A DNA stretch of 64,000 nucleotides from Flagellimonas sediminis (GTDB lineage: Bacteria; Bacteroidota; Bacteroidia; Flavobacteriales; Flavobacteriaceae). A program made the position numbers and the translations under genes. Each line of letters opens with the position of its first letter. Positions within the stretch are counted from its first letter, which is position 1. The notes beneath the pieces are model-generated. The model did not search any database and had not been told where the DNA came from. It saw only the letters and a program-made list of their open reading frames with translations. The stretch lies in contig NZ_JAAAMI010000001.1 of the NCBI RefSeq assembly GCF_010500845.1, positions 310,001-374,000 on the forward strand, written 5' to 3'. Shown here piece by piece: positions 1 to 8,512 of this stretch.

Positions 1-49
1 TAGAAAGGCAAAGAAGGCCCAATATCAGGGCCGAGAGTAGTTTTTTCAT
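1..49 (-). CDS. N-terminus of a secreted or lipoprotein gene (cut by window edge)
   Basis: Reading the minus strand from an ATG at 49, the 16 visible codons give MKKLLSALILGLLCLS. This is a classic start for a signal peptide: two lysines followed by a hydrophobic stretch. The rest of the gene lies outside the window, so its function cannot be named. It is divergent from the TetR-type regulator that starts at 247, with about 200 bases between them. TetR repressors often control a divergent neighbour, so this secreted protein is a possible target; that is inference. Confidence 0.55.
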   Translation of the reverse strand, partial: MKKLLSALILGLLCLS

Positions 50-246
50 TTGACTATTTTTAATTATTTGATTGATAAATTGCTCTTGACAATATAAGAA
101 AATGTTTACAATTATCACTATATTAACCACTTAGGAAGGAAAATAAAAATGGAGCCATTTTGATTTTCCGTGGTTCCAATCACCACTTGCATGTTTGGGC
201 TTAGGTTTAGTTGCCCGACCCGTATTTTCTTATTTTCTTTGCATAT

Positions 247-825
247 ATGCAACGTCCTGAATTGCACCAACATATCATAACCACCGCAGGTAATCTTTTC
301 TATGCCCAAGGGTACAACTCTACGGGTATCAACGAAATTATAGATAAATGTGACATTGCCAAGGCCACACTTTATGGACATTTTAAGTCTAAAGAGGACA
401 TTTGCGTCGCTTATCTGGAACAACGTCACCATGCCTTTATGGATTCCGTAAAAATGTATGTGGCGCGTAGCAAAACTGGAAAAAACCGGTTGTTGGCCAT
501 TTTTGACCTTTTACAGGACATGTACCGTGAGGAAAATTTTCAAGGATGTTGGGCACTTAAAACCTTGGGCGAGCTTTCCCCCAACCAGAAAAAGATTTTG
601 GAGGTCATCCAAAAACAGAAAAAAGAACTGCTCCTGTATCTGGGCGAAGTTGTAGGTCAAAATATTTCCAACCTGTCCAAGGCCCAAACGGAAAAAATGT
701 CGGGAGGGCTCTACCTACTCTACGAAAGTGCCGTGACCGAAAGTCATTTGTTCAAGAACGATTGGCCCATCTACATGGCCAAAAGTATTGCACCCACTTT
801 CTTTGCCGAACTGGAATTGGAATAA
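247..825 (+). CDS. TetR/AcrR family transcriptional regulator
   Basis: A 192-residue protein of the usual TetR length. The N-terminal helix-turn-helix spans about residues 5-55 and contains the family pattern FYAQGYNSTGINEI...ATLYGHFKSKEDI; the remaining helices form the ligand-binding and dimer domain. The start was placed at the ATG at 247 because the first helix of the family begins here; a longer frame open from 211 would add 12 residues that do not fit the family. Divergent from the secreted-protein gene at 1-49 and convergent with the AhpD-like gene at 879-1427. The ligand is not predictable from sequence. Confidence 0.9.
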   Translation: MQRPELHQHIITTAGNLFYAQGYNSTGINEIIDKCDIAKATLYGHFKSKEDICVAYLEQRHHAFMDSVKMYVARSKTGKNRLLAIFDLLQDMYREENFQGCWALKTLGELSPNQKKILEVIQKQKKELLLYLGEVVGQNISNLSKAQTEKMSGGLYLLYESAVTESHLFKNDWPIYMAKSIAPTFFAELELE

Positions 826-826
826 A

Positions 827-854
827 AAACCCTTCCATGGCAATGAAAGGGTTT
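827..854. terminator. Bidirectional intrinsic terminator
   Basis: Stem AAACCCTT (827-834) pairs with AAGGGTTT (847-854), with A-rich and T-rich flanks. It lies between the convergent TetR gene (ends 825) and AhpD-like gene (ends 879) and can serve both strands. Confidence 0.7.
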
Positions 855-878
855 ATCTTATCAGAAGTTGTTTAACTT

Positions 879-1427
879 TTAAGCTTCAACTGTTTCCAAA
901 GGTTGAACTTCTGGAAAGTCAATAGGTGTGCCCACCGTATTGTTGATGTAGTTGGAAATGGTCTTATCGCCCACCAAAACAATGGTATCGATCAAATTTT
1001 CCTTGGTCCACCCTGCATTAAAGAAGTTTTCCAAAATGCTGGCGTCTGCCTTTCCTTGGTTTTCGGTAATGTTCTTGGCCAATTTTGCCAAGGCATCCAA
1101 TTTAGTGTCAAAAGATGCCTTACCAGCCCTCAACTCCAAAATCTGGCTTTCGGTATAACCATTCATTTTACCAATGGCGGTATGGGCGGCCAAACAATAG
1201 TCACAATTGTTCACTTGGCTCACGGCCAAGTTCACCACTTCTTTTTCCTTGGCTTTCAAAGAGGTCTTGGCGTTGGCAAAGGTCAGATAGTTGCCTAGTG
1301 CATTTTGGGAATAGGCAAAGGTGGCATACAGGTTGGGAACAAAGCCCAAGGCTTTTTCCAAGTTGTCAAAAATGGCCTGATTGGCAGCGCTTACTTCTTC
1401 TCTTTTAGGTACATTGAATGTGCTCAT
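879..1427 (-). CDS. Carboxymuconolactone decarboxylase / AhpD-like protein
   Basis: A 182-residue protein of the CMD/AhpD-like fold. It carries the redox motif C75-DY-C78 followed by H82, which in AhpD-type enzymes forms a reactive disulfide that reduces peroxides or peroxiredoxin partners in the cytosol. The helical repeat around residues 55-90 fits the family. No ahpC partner is adjacent; the gene stands alone, followed at a distance by an AraC-type regulator on the same strand. A second, only distantly similar AhpD-like protein is at 36294-36896. The family call is firm and the substrate is unknown. Confidence 0.85.
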   Translation of the reverse strand: MSTFNVPKREEVSAANQAIFDNLEKALGFVPNLYATFAYSQNALGNYLTFANAKTSLKAKEKEVVNLAVSQVNNCDYCLAAHTAIGKMNGYTESQILELRAGKASFDTKLDALAKLAKNITENQGKADASILENFFNAGWTKENLIDTIVLVGDKTISNYINNTVGTPIDFPEVQPLETVEA

Positions 1428-1702
1428 GATTTAATTTATTTAATGTTATAATGATTAATAATTCTGAATGAAGGGTTTCTCGGCATCACAATAAAAATCA
1501 TGATGGAACTTTTGATCACAATGCTCCACAACGACCAAGGGCCGTTGCTGTTTGGGAGAGCTTCTAAAAATTTCGATAAGATTGAAAATGGATTTATCGA
1601 GTGCTTTCATCTTTTACCTGTTTTTAAATTACAGGGCAAAGATGCGGCGATAAAGGAGGTAAGGGTTAGGAGGGATTTCCCGTTGACTTGTTCAACTTTC
1701 CC
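1428..1702. other. Intergenic region with no recognised gene
   Basis: About 275 bases between the AhpD-like gene and the AraC gene, both on the minus strand. It must hold the promoter of the AhpD-like gene, but I see no clear TAnnTTTG box. A 68-codon plus-strand frame at 1500-1706 shows no family features and I do not call it a gene. Confidence 0.4.
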
Positions 1703-2551
1703 TTAGGCAGCAAAAACAAGGCTTTCCCTATATTCGGAAGGGGTCATTTGGGTCATTTTCTTGAAAAACCTGCTGAAATGGGCGGCATCATTGAACCCTA
1801 GGTCAAAGGCTATTTCCTGATTTTGCTTGTCAGTATAATTCATGAGACGCTTGGCTTCCAAGGCAATCCGGTCTAGTATGATCTGTTGGGGCGATCTATG
1901 GTTATAAAGGGAAAATAGGTTGGAGAGTGTTTTGGGGGATTTGAACAGCATTTCGGCATAATCGCTTACCCTTCTCTTGGTTTTGAAATGCAGGTCTACG
2001 AGATAATTGAACTTTCTGATGACATCGATTTGGTCATTATCGAGCGTTTTTACGATCAATTGTTCCTTTGCCAACCGAGTGCTTAGGATGATCATCCGTT
2101 TTAGCAGCATTTGTAGCATATCCCCTTGGATGTTGTCCGGGGTGGAAAACTCTTCCACGAACATGTCGTACAATAAATTGTACTTGTTCAATTGTTCTTT
2201 GGAAATGGTAACTATGGGAAGGTCTTGTGTGCCGAAAAATAAAATCCCGTTGCAGGATACCTCACTATCATGATCAAAAACACAATAAAACTCCCTATTG
2301 AAAAGAATGGCTGCTAATGGGAGTTCGGTTGTTTCAAAGGAAACGTGCTGTAAATTGGTAACGGTCATCAACTGATTGGGTAACAGTTCTACCTTCATTC
2401 CATCCACCAATACTATCACCGGATCAAGGTTACGGTTCCACAAAAACTTGATTGTTTTGGTGATGTCAGAAAATCGATATTCATCATTTTTGAAGTCACT
2501 TGTTAGACCTAATAGGGCTCCCAATCTAGTATCGTTGTATTCGTGTATCAT
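1703..2551 (-). CDS. AraC family transcriptional regulator
   Basis: A 282-residue protein. The C-terminal 100 residues hold two helix-turn-helix motifs typical of AraC/XylS proteins: a first helix pair around SDYAEMLFKSPKTLSNLF and a second around QEIAFDLGFNDAAHFSRFFKK, ending in the family signature MTPSEYR. The N-terminal 180 residues look like a cupin-type sensing domain (EVSCNGILFFG region) rather than a membrane sensor. The ATG at 2551 is the only sensible start. It is transcribed in the same direction as the AhpD-like gene 275 bases downstream, a possible target. Confidence 0.88.
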   Translation of the reverse strand: MIHEYNDTRLGALLGLTSDFKNDEYRFSDITKTIKFLWNRNLDPVIVLVDGMKVELLPNQLMTVTNLQHVSFETTELPLAAILFNREFYCVFDHDSEVSCNGILFFGTQDLPIVTISKEQLNKYNLLYDMFVEEFSTPDNIQGDMLQMLLKRMIILSTRLAKEQLIVKTLDNDQIDVIRKFNYLVDLHFKTKRRVSDYAEMLFKSPKTLSNLFSLYNHRSPQQIILDRIALEAKRLMNYTDKQNQEIAFDLGFNDAAHFSRFFKKMTQMTPSEYRESLVFAA

Positions 2552-2639
2552 GATTTTCAGGTTGATTTCTGTGTAGCTACGGGCCTACATAATATAGGTC
2601 ATTCTACATCACAAAAGCTTACATTTTTTACTTCTGTCC

Positions 2640-2678
2640 CCAAAAAACAAACCCCTTGTTACATTAGATAACAAGGGG
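2640..2678 (-). terminator. Intrinsic terminator of the pyk operon
   Basis: A perfect 10-base stem, CCCCTTGTTA (2652-2661) and TAACAAGGGG (2669-2678), with a 7-base loop. On the minus strand it is followed by TTTGTTTTTTG, the expected U-rich tail. It sits 26 bases past the pyk stop codon. Confidence 0.85.
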
Positions 2679-2703
2679 TCGATTTCATATCCCAAGAGAA
2701 TAT

Positions 2704-4146
2704 TTAGAAGTTGCAGTTCTCTATTTCAGTGACACGTAAGGTGTTTACCATCCCTTTTTCCTTAATGGGCATGGCAGCAAGACTGACCAGCATATCACCT
2801 ACGTCCAAAAATCCTTGTTGGCAAGCAATTTTGTTTACATCCTCTATGGTTTGGTCGGTAGACACAAACTTGTCATAATAGAAAGCCTTTACGCCCCACA
2901 ATAGGTTCAATTGGGTCAATATCCTTCGGTTAGAGGTAAACACCAAAATATGGGCACTTGGTCTCCAGGCAGAAATTTGGAATGCCGTATACCCACTATT
3001 GGTCAGGGTAGAAATGGCCTTGGCCTCAATATCGTTGGCCAACAAAGCGGCATGGTAACACACCGATTTGGTGATGTACCTTTTTGTTCTGATGTTGGGA
3101 GGGGTCTGTGGCACCTTGATCAAGCTGGATCCTTCCACGTTCATACAGATGCTTGCCATTTTTTCAATGACCTGAACGGGATAGTTCCCCACGGATGTTT
3201 CACCGGAAAGCATTACGGCATCTGCACCATCCATTACGGAATTGGCCACGTCGTTCACTTCGGCTCGGGTAGGGGTCAAACTGGTGATCATGGTCTCCAT
3301 CATTTGGGTAGCGATGATTACGGGAATCCTCGCTTTTTTGGCACGTAGAACAAGTTTCTTTTGGATCAAGGGCACCTCATGTGCGGGCACCTCAACACCC
3401 AAATCTCCGCGGGCCACCATCAAACCATCACAATAGGTTACGATTTGATCAATATTCTCAACCGCCTCTGGCTTTTCAATCTTGGCCACAATAGGAATTT
3501 TGTGGTCTGAATGTTCCTTGATCAATTCCTGAAGGTCGATAAGGTCCTGACTATGGCGCACAAAGGAAAGGGCCATCCAATCCACTTTTTGACCGATGGC
3601 AAAGATGGCATCCTTGATATCCTTCTTGGTCAATGCCGGAAGGGAAATATTGGTATTGGGTAGGTTAACCCCTTTTTTCGATTTTAACGGTCCTCCTTGG
3701 ATCACAGTGGTCTTTACTTCGTCCTCACCGTTGGTAGACTTCACCTCAAATATCAGTTTACCGTCATCCAAAAGGATGCGTTCCCCCGGTTTTACATCCT
3801 TGGGAAAGTTCTGATAGTTCATATAAACACGTTGGGCAGTACCTTCAAAAGGCTCTCCTGTTACAAAGGTCACTTCATCACCGGGTTCCACAATAGCTTC
3901 CCCACCCATGACCCCAACTCTGAGTTTAGGGCCCTGCAGGTCGGCAAGGATCGCCGTGTTTACATCCAACTCCTCATTTAGTTCCCGTATCATTTTTATG
4001 CGTTCGGCAACATCTTCGTAAGCGGCATGGGAAAAGTTGATCCTGAAAACATCGACTCCGGCCTCGATCATCGCCTTCAAGGTTTCTTTCTTGCTGGTGG
4101 CTGGTCCCAATGTTGCTACAATTTTGGTCTTCTTTCTAGTTGGCAT
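2704..4146 (-). CDS. pyk: Pyruvate kinase
   Basis: A 480-residue cytosolic enzyme converting phosphoenolpyruvate and ADP to pyruvate and ATP, the last step of glycolysis. Conserved blocks include the N-terminal KTKIVATLGPATS, FRINFSH, ADLQGPKLRVG, the active-site region KIEKPEAVEN, DGLMVARGDLGVE and ATQMMETM...PTRAEV, followed by the C-terminal allosteric-type domain. Full length for the family. It starts 2 bases after the stop codon of the IPExxxVDY gene and is the last gene of the acpP-fabF-rnc cluster; a strong terminator follows. Confidence 0.98.
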   Translation of the reverse strand: MPTRKKTKIVATLGPATSKKETLKAMIEAGVDVFRINFSHAAYEDVAERIKMIRELNEELDVNTAILADLQGPKLRVGVMGGEAIVEPGDEVTFVTGEPFEGTAQRVYMNYQNFPKDVKPGERILLDDGKLIFEVKSTNGEDEVKTTVIQGGPLKSKKGVNLPNTNISLPALTKKDIKDAIFAIGQKVDWMALSFVRHSQDLIDLQELIKEHSDHKIPIVAKIEKPEAVENIDQIVTYCDGLMVARGDLGVEVPAHEVPLIQKKLVLRAKKARIPVIIATQMMETMITSLTPTRAEVNDVANSVMDGADAVMLSGETSVGNYPVQVIEKMASICMNVEGSSLIKVPQTPPNIRTKRYITKSVCYHAALLANDIEAKAISTLTNSGYTAFQISAWRPSAHILVFTSNRRILTQLNLLWGVKAFYYDKFVSTDQTIEDVNKIACQQGFLDVGDMLVSLAAMPIKEKGMVNTLRVTEIENCNF

Positions 4147-4148
4147 TG

Positions 4149-4613
4149 TTAAAAGATTAAATTTCTTTTTGATTTTAAGGTCTCCGTGTCCAAAGCATAT
4201 GCTGTTATGACCTTCGATATCTTGTTGATGGCTTTGATTTTTTGTGCCAATACGTTTTCTTCAGCGGCATCCACCTTTAAAAAATAGTCTACCTCCTTAC
4301 GTTCCTTGATCAGGTGATCCGTTCTTGTTGAAACGTTGTTCCCGAACAATCCGTCTGAAGGAATGATTTCTTCCACCTCACATTTGTTCGAGATCAGGGT
4401 CCAATACATATGGTTGAGCTCGTCATCCCAATCAAACACCGAATAGGATTGATTCTGTTCCAGATGGAGGTCGTTCTTCATTCTTTTCAGATACAATCCA
4501 CAATTGGAATTTATGGCATAAGTAATGGCATAATCTTCCAAGTTACTGTGTATGGCGATAAGCTGAAAGCTATCATCGAAAAAGTCGGCCGATATCTTGT
4601 GTGTTGTCAACAT
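4149..4613 (-). CDS. IPExxxVDY family protein
   Basis: A 154-residue protein typical of Bacteroidota genomes, placed here between rnc and pyk as in many relatives. The family is named after a C-terminal motif; here the equivalent segment reads LIKERKEVDYFLK (about residues 102-114), so the IPE is replaced by IKE-type residues while VDY is kept. No signal peptide or membrane segment is visible. The N-terminal half is mixed beta/alpha with several aromatic residues. Its biochemical function is not established; constant linkage with rnc and pyk suggests a housekeeping role. Confidence 0.85.
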   Translation of the reverse strand: MLTTHKISADFFDDSFQLIAIHSNLEDYAITYAINSNCGLYLKRMKNDLHLEQNQSYSVFDWDDELNHMYWTLISNKCEVEEIIPSDGLFGNNVSTRTDHLIKERKEVDYFLKVDAAEENVLAQKIKAINKISKVITAYALDTETLKSKRNLIF

Positions 4614-4723
4614 GCCTTAACACTAGCTGTAAATATACTCTTAATCCGATTCAATGCCTAGTTATTACAAAACAATACACTTGTAAAACCAACGAAAACG
4701 ATTGAATTTGAATTACTTTAAGG

Positions 4724-5461
4724 TTAGGAATTCTCCATTTTGTTCTGCAGCGCAAAATAGGCCCGCTTGGATGCCTTTTCCTCCGCCTTCTTTTTTGAGG
4801 TTGCCCTGGCCTTGGCCAAAATGCGGTCACCAATGGTCAGTTTTACGGCAAAATGCTTGAGCTCATCATTGCCGGTGTCCTCATAAACATGGTAGTTGAA
4901 AGGCTTTTTCTGTTTTTGGCACCATTCGATCACCAAACTCTTATAACTAATGACCTTGCCTTCCAACTGTTCAATGTCCACATACGGTTCTATAACACGG
5001 TCATGGATAAATTTTTCGCAGTATTTATATCCCCGATCAAGGTAGATGGCCCCGATCAACGCTTCAAATACATTGCCATGGATATTTTCCCCGAAATGGG
5101 ACTTTGGAATCCTGCTCTCCACATATTTGAGCAATCCCAGGTCTTTTCCAAGTTCGTTCAAATGTTTGCGGCTCACTACTTTGGAACGCATTTTGGTAAG
5201 ATAGCCCTCGTCACCTTCCGGAACCTCATTGTACAGATGCCTGGAGATGATGGTCCCCAGCATGGAATCACCCAAAAATTCCAAACGCTCATAGTTCATC
5301 GGGTTTCCATTGGAGTCCTTTTGATTCATGGAGCGATGTAAAAAGGCTTTCTTGTAGATGCTGATATTCTTCGGCTTAAAGCCAAGAATCTTCTTCATTC
5401 CCAAAAAAAAATCCCCATCCGAATTTGGATGGGAATTGAATATTTTGGAGGTGAGTTTCAT
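4724..5461 (-). CDS. rnc: Ribonuclease III
   Basis: A 245-residue double-strand-specific endoribonuclease that processes rRNA precursors and structured RNAs. The catalytic signature ERLEFLGDS occupies residues 58-66, giving acidic residues E61 and D65; the second acidic cluster is in NVFEALIGAIYLD. A C-terminal double-stranded-RNA-binding domain runs from about SYKSLVIEW to the end with the KKKAEEKASKRA helix. The start lies 9 bases after the fabF stop codon, so both genes are probably co-transcribed. Full length. Confidence 0.97.
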   Translation of the reverse strand: MKLTSKIFNSHPNSDGDFFLGMKKILGFKPKNISIYKKAFLHRSMNQKDSNGNPMNYERLEFLGDSMLGTIISRHLYNEVPEGDEGYLTKMRSKVVSRKHLNELGKDLGLLKYVESRIPKSHFGENIHGNVFEALIGAIYLDRGYKYCEKFIHDRVIEPYVDIEQLEGKVISYKSLVIEWCQKQKKPFNYHVYEDTGNDELKHFAVKLTIGDRILAKARATSKKKAEEKASKRAYFALQNKMENS

Positions 5462-5470
5462 GTTATAAAA

Positions 5471-6721
5471 CTACCCTATTTTTTTGAACAAAACACAAGC
5501 ATTGTGGCCTCCGAAGCCAAAAGTGTTGCTCATGGCTACCTTCACTTCCCTTGGTTGTGCCTTGTTCAAGGTCAGGTTCAAGGAAGGATCGATTTCCTCG
5601 TCCACCACACTATGGTTAATGGTAGGCGGCACCAAGCTGTGTTCCATGGCCAAAATGGAGGCAATGGCCTCAATGGCCCCGGCAGCTCCCAATAAATGGC
5701 CCGTCATGGACTTGGTCGAGTTAATGTTGATCTTGGGCGCATGGTCTCCAAATACTTTGGAAATGGCCTTCAATTCGGCAACGTCTCCCAAAGGAGTCGA
5801 TGTTCCGTGTGTATTGATGGCATCCACGTCCTCTGGTTTTAGACCAGCATTCTCCAAACAGTTTTCCATCACTTTTACCACCCCTATTCCTTCTGGATGC
5901 GGTGCGGTCATGTGGTAGGCATCGCTGGAAAGTCCACCACCAAGTACTTCTGCATAGATCTTGGCTCCTCTTGCCATGGCGTGTTCATATTCTTCCAATA
6001 TCAATGCCCCGGCACCTTCACCAAGCACAAAGCCATCCCTTGTTGCATCAAAGGGTCTGGAAGCCGTTTCAGGGCTTTCGTTTCTGGTGGACAAGGCATG
6101 CATGGCGTTAAATCCTCCCATACCGGCCATGGTCACGGCTGCTTCGCTACCTCCGGTAACGATGACATCGCAATGGCCCAAACGGATATAGTTGAGTGCA
6201 TCGATCATGGCATTGGCCGAAGAGGCACAAGCTGAAACCGTAGTATAGTTTGGACCCATGAACCCATGTTTTATGGAAATGTTCCCAGGAGCTATATCGG
6301 CAATCATTTTTGGGATGAAGAATGGATTGAAACGGGGGGTGCCATCGCCTTGGGCGTAGCCGATCACCTCGTTTTGGAAGGTTTCCAATCCTCCGATTCC
6401 TGCACCCCAAACAACGCCGACCCTAAATTTGTCCACATTGTCCAAATCGATACCCGAATCTGCGATCGCTTCATCGGAAGATACCAGTGCATATTGTGCG
6501 AACCTGTCAAGTTTACGGACTTCTTTTCTATCAAAGTAGTCATTGGGGTCAAACCCTTTTAACTCGCAAGCAAATTTTGTTTTGAACTTTTCAGTGTCAA
6601 AATATGTAATGGGCGCAGAACCGCTCTTGCCGGTCCGTAGTCCTTCCCAATAAGCTTTCAGATTGTTGCCAATTGGGGTAAGCGCCCCCATTCCGGTAAC
6701 TACAACTCGCTTTAACTGCAT
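5471..6721 (-). CDS. fabF: Beta-ketoacyl-ACP synthase II
   Basis: A 416-residue condensing enzyme that extends acyl-ACP with malonyl-ACP in fatty acid synthesis. The catalytic triad is visible as C165 (VSACASSANA), H305 (NTHGTSTPLGD) and H342 (KSMTGHLLGAAG); the C-terminal NTFGFGGHN motif is also present. Encoded directly downstream of acpP on the same strand, with a hairpin between them, and followed 9 bases later by rnc. Complete and typical. Confidence 0.98.
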   Translation of the reverse strand: MQLKRVVVTGMGALTPIGNNLKAYWEGLRTGKSGSAPITYFDTEKFKTKFACELKGFDPNDYFDRKEVRKLDRFAQYALVSSDEAIADSGIDLDNVDKFRVGVVWGAGIGGLETFQNEVIGYAQGDGTPRFNPFFIPKMIADIAPGNISIKHGFMGPNYTTVSACASSANAMIDALNYIRLGHCDVIVTGGSEAAVTMAGMGGFNAMHALSTRNESPETASRPFDATRDGFVLGEGAGALILEEYEHAMARGAKIYAEVLGGGLSSDAYHMTAPHPEGIGVVKVMENCLENAGLKPEDVDAINTHGTSTPLGDVAELKAISKVFGDHAPKININSTKSMTGHLLGAAGAIEAIASILAMEHSLVPPTINHSVVDEEIDPSLNLTLNKAQPREVKVAMSNTFGFGGHNACVLFKKIG

Positions 6722-6749
6722 TGAACTATTTTTTTACCCTTTAGACCTA

Positions 6750-6796
6750 AGTTATAAAAAAAATTATCCATGCGATCATCACCACATGGATAATTT
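6750..6796 (-). terminator. Hairpin between acpP and fabF (terminator or attenuator)
   Basis: AAATTATCCATG (6761-6772) pairs over 12 bases with CATGGATAATTT (6785-6796). On the minus strand it follows acpP and leads into TTTTTTATAAC, so it has the form of an intrinsic terminator inside the acpP-fabF operon. Partial termination would explain excess ACP over condensing enzyme; that consequence is inferred. Confidence 0.75.
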
Positions 6797-6822
6797 AAAA
6801 TCTTTAGCAATATATCATATAA

Positions 6823-7056
6823 TTACTTCGCTTCTTCTATATAGCTAATGGCCTGACCAACAGTAGCGATATTTTCTGCTTGGTCATCAGGTATTTGGAT
6901 ATCAAATTCTTTCTCAAACTCCATGATAAGTTCAACAGTGTCCAAGGAATCCGCCCCTAAATCGTTGGTAAAGCTAGCTTCTGCTACAACTTCATTTTCA
7001 TCAACACCTAGTTTATCAACAATGATAGCCTTTACTCTTGATGCAATGTCTGACAT
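6823..7056 (-). CDS. acpP: Acyl carrier protein
   Basis: A 77-residue acidic carrier of growing acyl chains. The phosphopantetheine attachment serine is S37 in [16 protein letters not shown]. The open frame extends further upstream to 7143, but the family begins at [16 protein letters not shown], so the ATG at 7056 is used; the upstream codons encode nothing typical of ACP. First gene of the acpP-fabF-rnc-pyk run. A likely promoter box lies at 7089-7096. Confidence 0.98.
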   Translation of the reverse strand: MSDIASRVKAIIVDKLGVDENEVVAEASFTNDLGADSLDTVELIMEFEKEFDIQIPDDQAENIATVGQAISYIEEAK

Positions 7057-7088
7057 AATTATTGTGGTTTTAAAAATTTTATCGATGG

Positions 7089-7096
7089 CAAAAATA
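7089..7096 (-). promoter_or_regulatory. Probable -7 box of the acpP promoter
   Basis: CAAAAATA on the plus strand reads TATTTTTG on the minus strand, matching the Bacteroidota consensus TAnnTTTG, 32 bases before the acpP start codon. A clear TTTG at the -33 position is not seen, so confidence is moderate. Confidence 0.45.
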
Positions 7097-7217
7097 TAAA
7101 ATATTGGATTAAATACATCATTTGTCGATAAAATGTGTTCCAAATTAAACTTCTTAAGGCTCAGTATCTTACTTTAGCCGCCTGAAGTTAGTCCAAAATC
7201 ATATCAAATCCTAACAG

Positions 7218-7781
7218 ATGAAACAAATTGTCATCTTGGCATCCGGCAGTGGCTCCAACGCAGAAAACATCATCACACATTTTCAAGAACACCCCGAGAT
7301 TCAAGTGGCCGCAGTACTTACCAATAAAAAGGAGGCAAAGGTTTTAGAACGATGCGACAGACTTCAAATACCTGCATTTTATTTCAACCATACCTCTTTT
7401 AGGGATTCAGATACCGTGGTCAAGTTTTTACAGGGATTGTCTACCGATTTGATCGTTCTGGCCGGGTTCCTTTGGAAAATTCCTGAAAACATCATATCCG
7501 CATTTCCGAACAAAATCATAAACATTCACCCAGCATTGCTTCCCAAATACGGTGGAAAGGGAATGTATGGTGAACGGGTCCATCAAGCAGTGAAGGAAAA
7601 TGGAGAGACGGAAACCGGCATCACCATTCATTATGTAAACGAACATTATGACGAAGGTGCCATCATCTTTCAGGCCAAGACCACAGTAAATCCTTCGGAT
7701 GATGCTGATAGCATAGCCGAAAAGGTACACCAATTGGAATATGAACATTTCCCTAAGGTCATTGAAAAACTTTTGAGCTAA
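7218..7781 (+). CDS. purN: Phosphoribosylglycinamide formyltransferase
   Basis: A 187-residue enzyme that transfers a formyl group from 10-formyl-tetrahydrofolate to GAR, the third step of purine synthesis. Diagnostic residues are the N-terminal GSGSNAE loop (10-16) for the phosphate, the catalytic N102 and H104 in INIHPALLPKYGG, and D145 in HYDEGAI. Divergent from acpP. Its TAA stop shares one base with the ATG of the RNase H gene (TAATG), indicating translational coupling. A purine gene also follows two genes later (PurF-like). Confidence 0.96.
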   Translation: MKQIVILASGSGSNAENIITHFQEHPEIQVAAVLTNKKEAKVLERCDRLQIPAFYFNHTSFRDSDTVVKFLQGLSTDLIVLAGFLWKIPENIISAFPNKIINIHPALLPKYGGKGMYGERVHQAVKENGETETGITIHYVNEHYDEGAIIFQAKTTVNPSDDADSIAEKVHQLEYEHFPKVIEKLLS

Positions 7782-8416
7782 TGGCGAAAAAAGCAAAGTT
7801 TTACGTGGTCTGGAAAGGCAAACACCCCGGAATTTTCGAATCATGGGCAGATTGCAAGGCCCAAATTGAAGGGTATAAGGGCGCGGAATACAAATCTTTT
7901 TCCACTTTTACCGAGGCCAAAAAAGCCTATAATGGCAACTATTCCGATTATAAGGGTGCCTCAAAAGGCAAATCGGAACTTTCACAACAAGAACTTTTGA
8001 AAATTGGCGACCCCAATTACAACTCCATAGCCGTGGACGCGGCCTCCAGTGGCAATCCGGGCAAAATGGAATACCGCGGTGTGGACACCAAGACCAAAAA
8101 GGTACTGTTCCACCAAGGGCCCTTTGAACAGGGCACCAGTAACGTGGGCGAATTCTTGGCCCTGGTCCATGGGTTGGCGTTCCTAAAAAACAAGAAGAGC
8201 GACCGTATCCTATATTCCGATTCCAGGATCGCCATAGGCTGGGTGCGGAAGGGAAAGTGTGGCACCAAGCTGAACAAAACCGCCAAAAATGCCAAGCTTT
8301 TTGAACTTATCGAACGGGCGGAAGATTGGTTAAAAAAGAACCGGTACACCACCCCGATCGTAAAGTGGGAAACCAAGGCATGGGGCGAAATTCCAGCAGA
8401 TTTCGGGAGAAAATAG
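7781..8416 (+). CDS. Ribonuclease H with N-terminal viroplasmin (hybrid-binding) domain
   Basis: A 211-residue two-domain protein. Residues about 3-48 (KFYVVWKGKHPGIFESW...YKSF) form the viroplasmin/hybrid-binding domain found at the N-terminus of eukaryotic RNase H1. The remainder is an RNase H fold whose acidic residues are seen in AVDAASSGNPG, VGEFLALVHGL, LYSDSRIAIGW and the final IPADFGRK. It would cleave RNA in RNA-DNA hybrids. Coupled to purN by a one-base overlap. The family of bacterial proteins with this architecture is common in Bacteroidota. Confidence 0.93.
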   Translation: MAKKAKFYVVWKGKHPGIFESWADCKAQIEGYKGAEYKSFSTFTEAKKAYNGNYSDYKGASKGKSELSQQELLKIGDPNYNSIAVDAASSGNPGKMEYRGVDTKTKKVLFHQGPFEQGTSNVGEFLALVHGLAFLKNKKSDRILYSDSRIAIGWVRKGKCGTKLNKTAKNAKLFELIERAEDWLKKNRYTTPIVKWETKAWGEIPADFGRK

Positions 8417-8488
8417 TCGGCCAATTACCCTATTTCACCAATTTTTTGCAAATGCTCCCTACATAGTGCATATGGAACTTCTATACCT

Positions 8489-8496
8489 TATATTTG
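8489..8496 (+). promoter_or_regulatory. Probable -7 box upstream of the PfkB kinase gene
   Basis: TATATTTG matches TAnnTTTG exactly and ends 16 bases before the ATG at 8513. No TTTG is visible at the -33 position. Confidence 0.5.
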
Positions 8497-8512
8497 CACC
8501 AAAATTCAGGGA

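Noticed and set aside
118-432. 104-codon minus-strand frame overlapping the TetR gene
   Set aside because: Antisense to a clear TetR gene and without any recognisable motif.
7170-7177. TACTTTAG upstream of purN as promoter
   Set aside because: It matches the box of the small RNA copies but lies 40 bases from the start without a -33 element; too weak to list as a feature.
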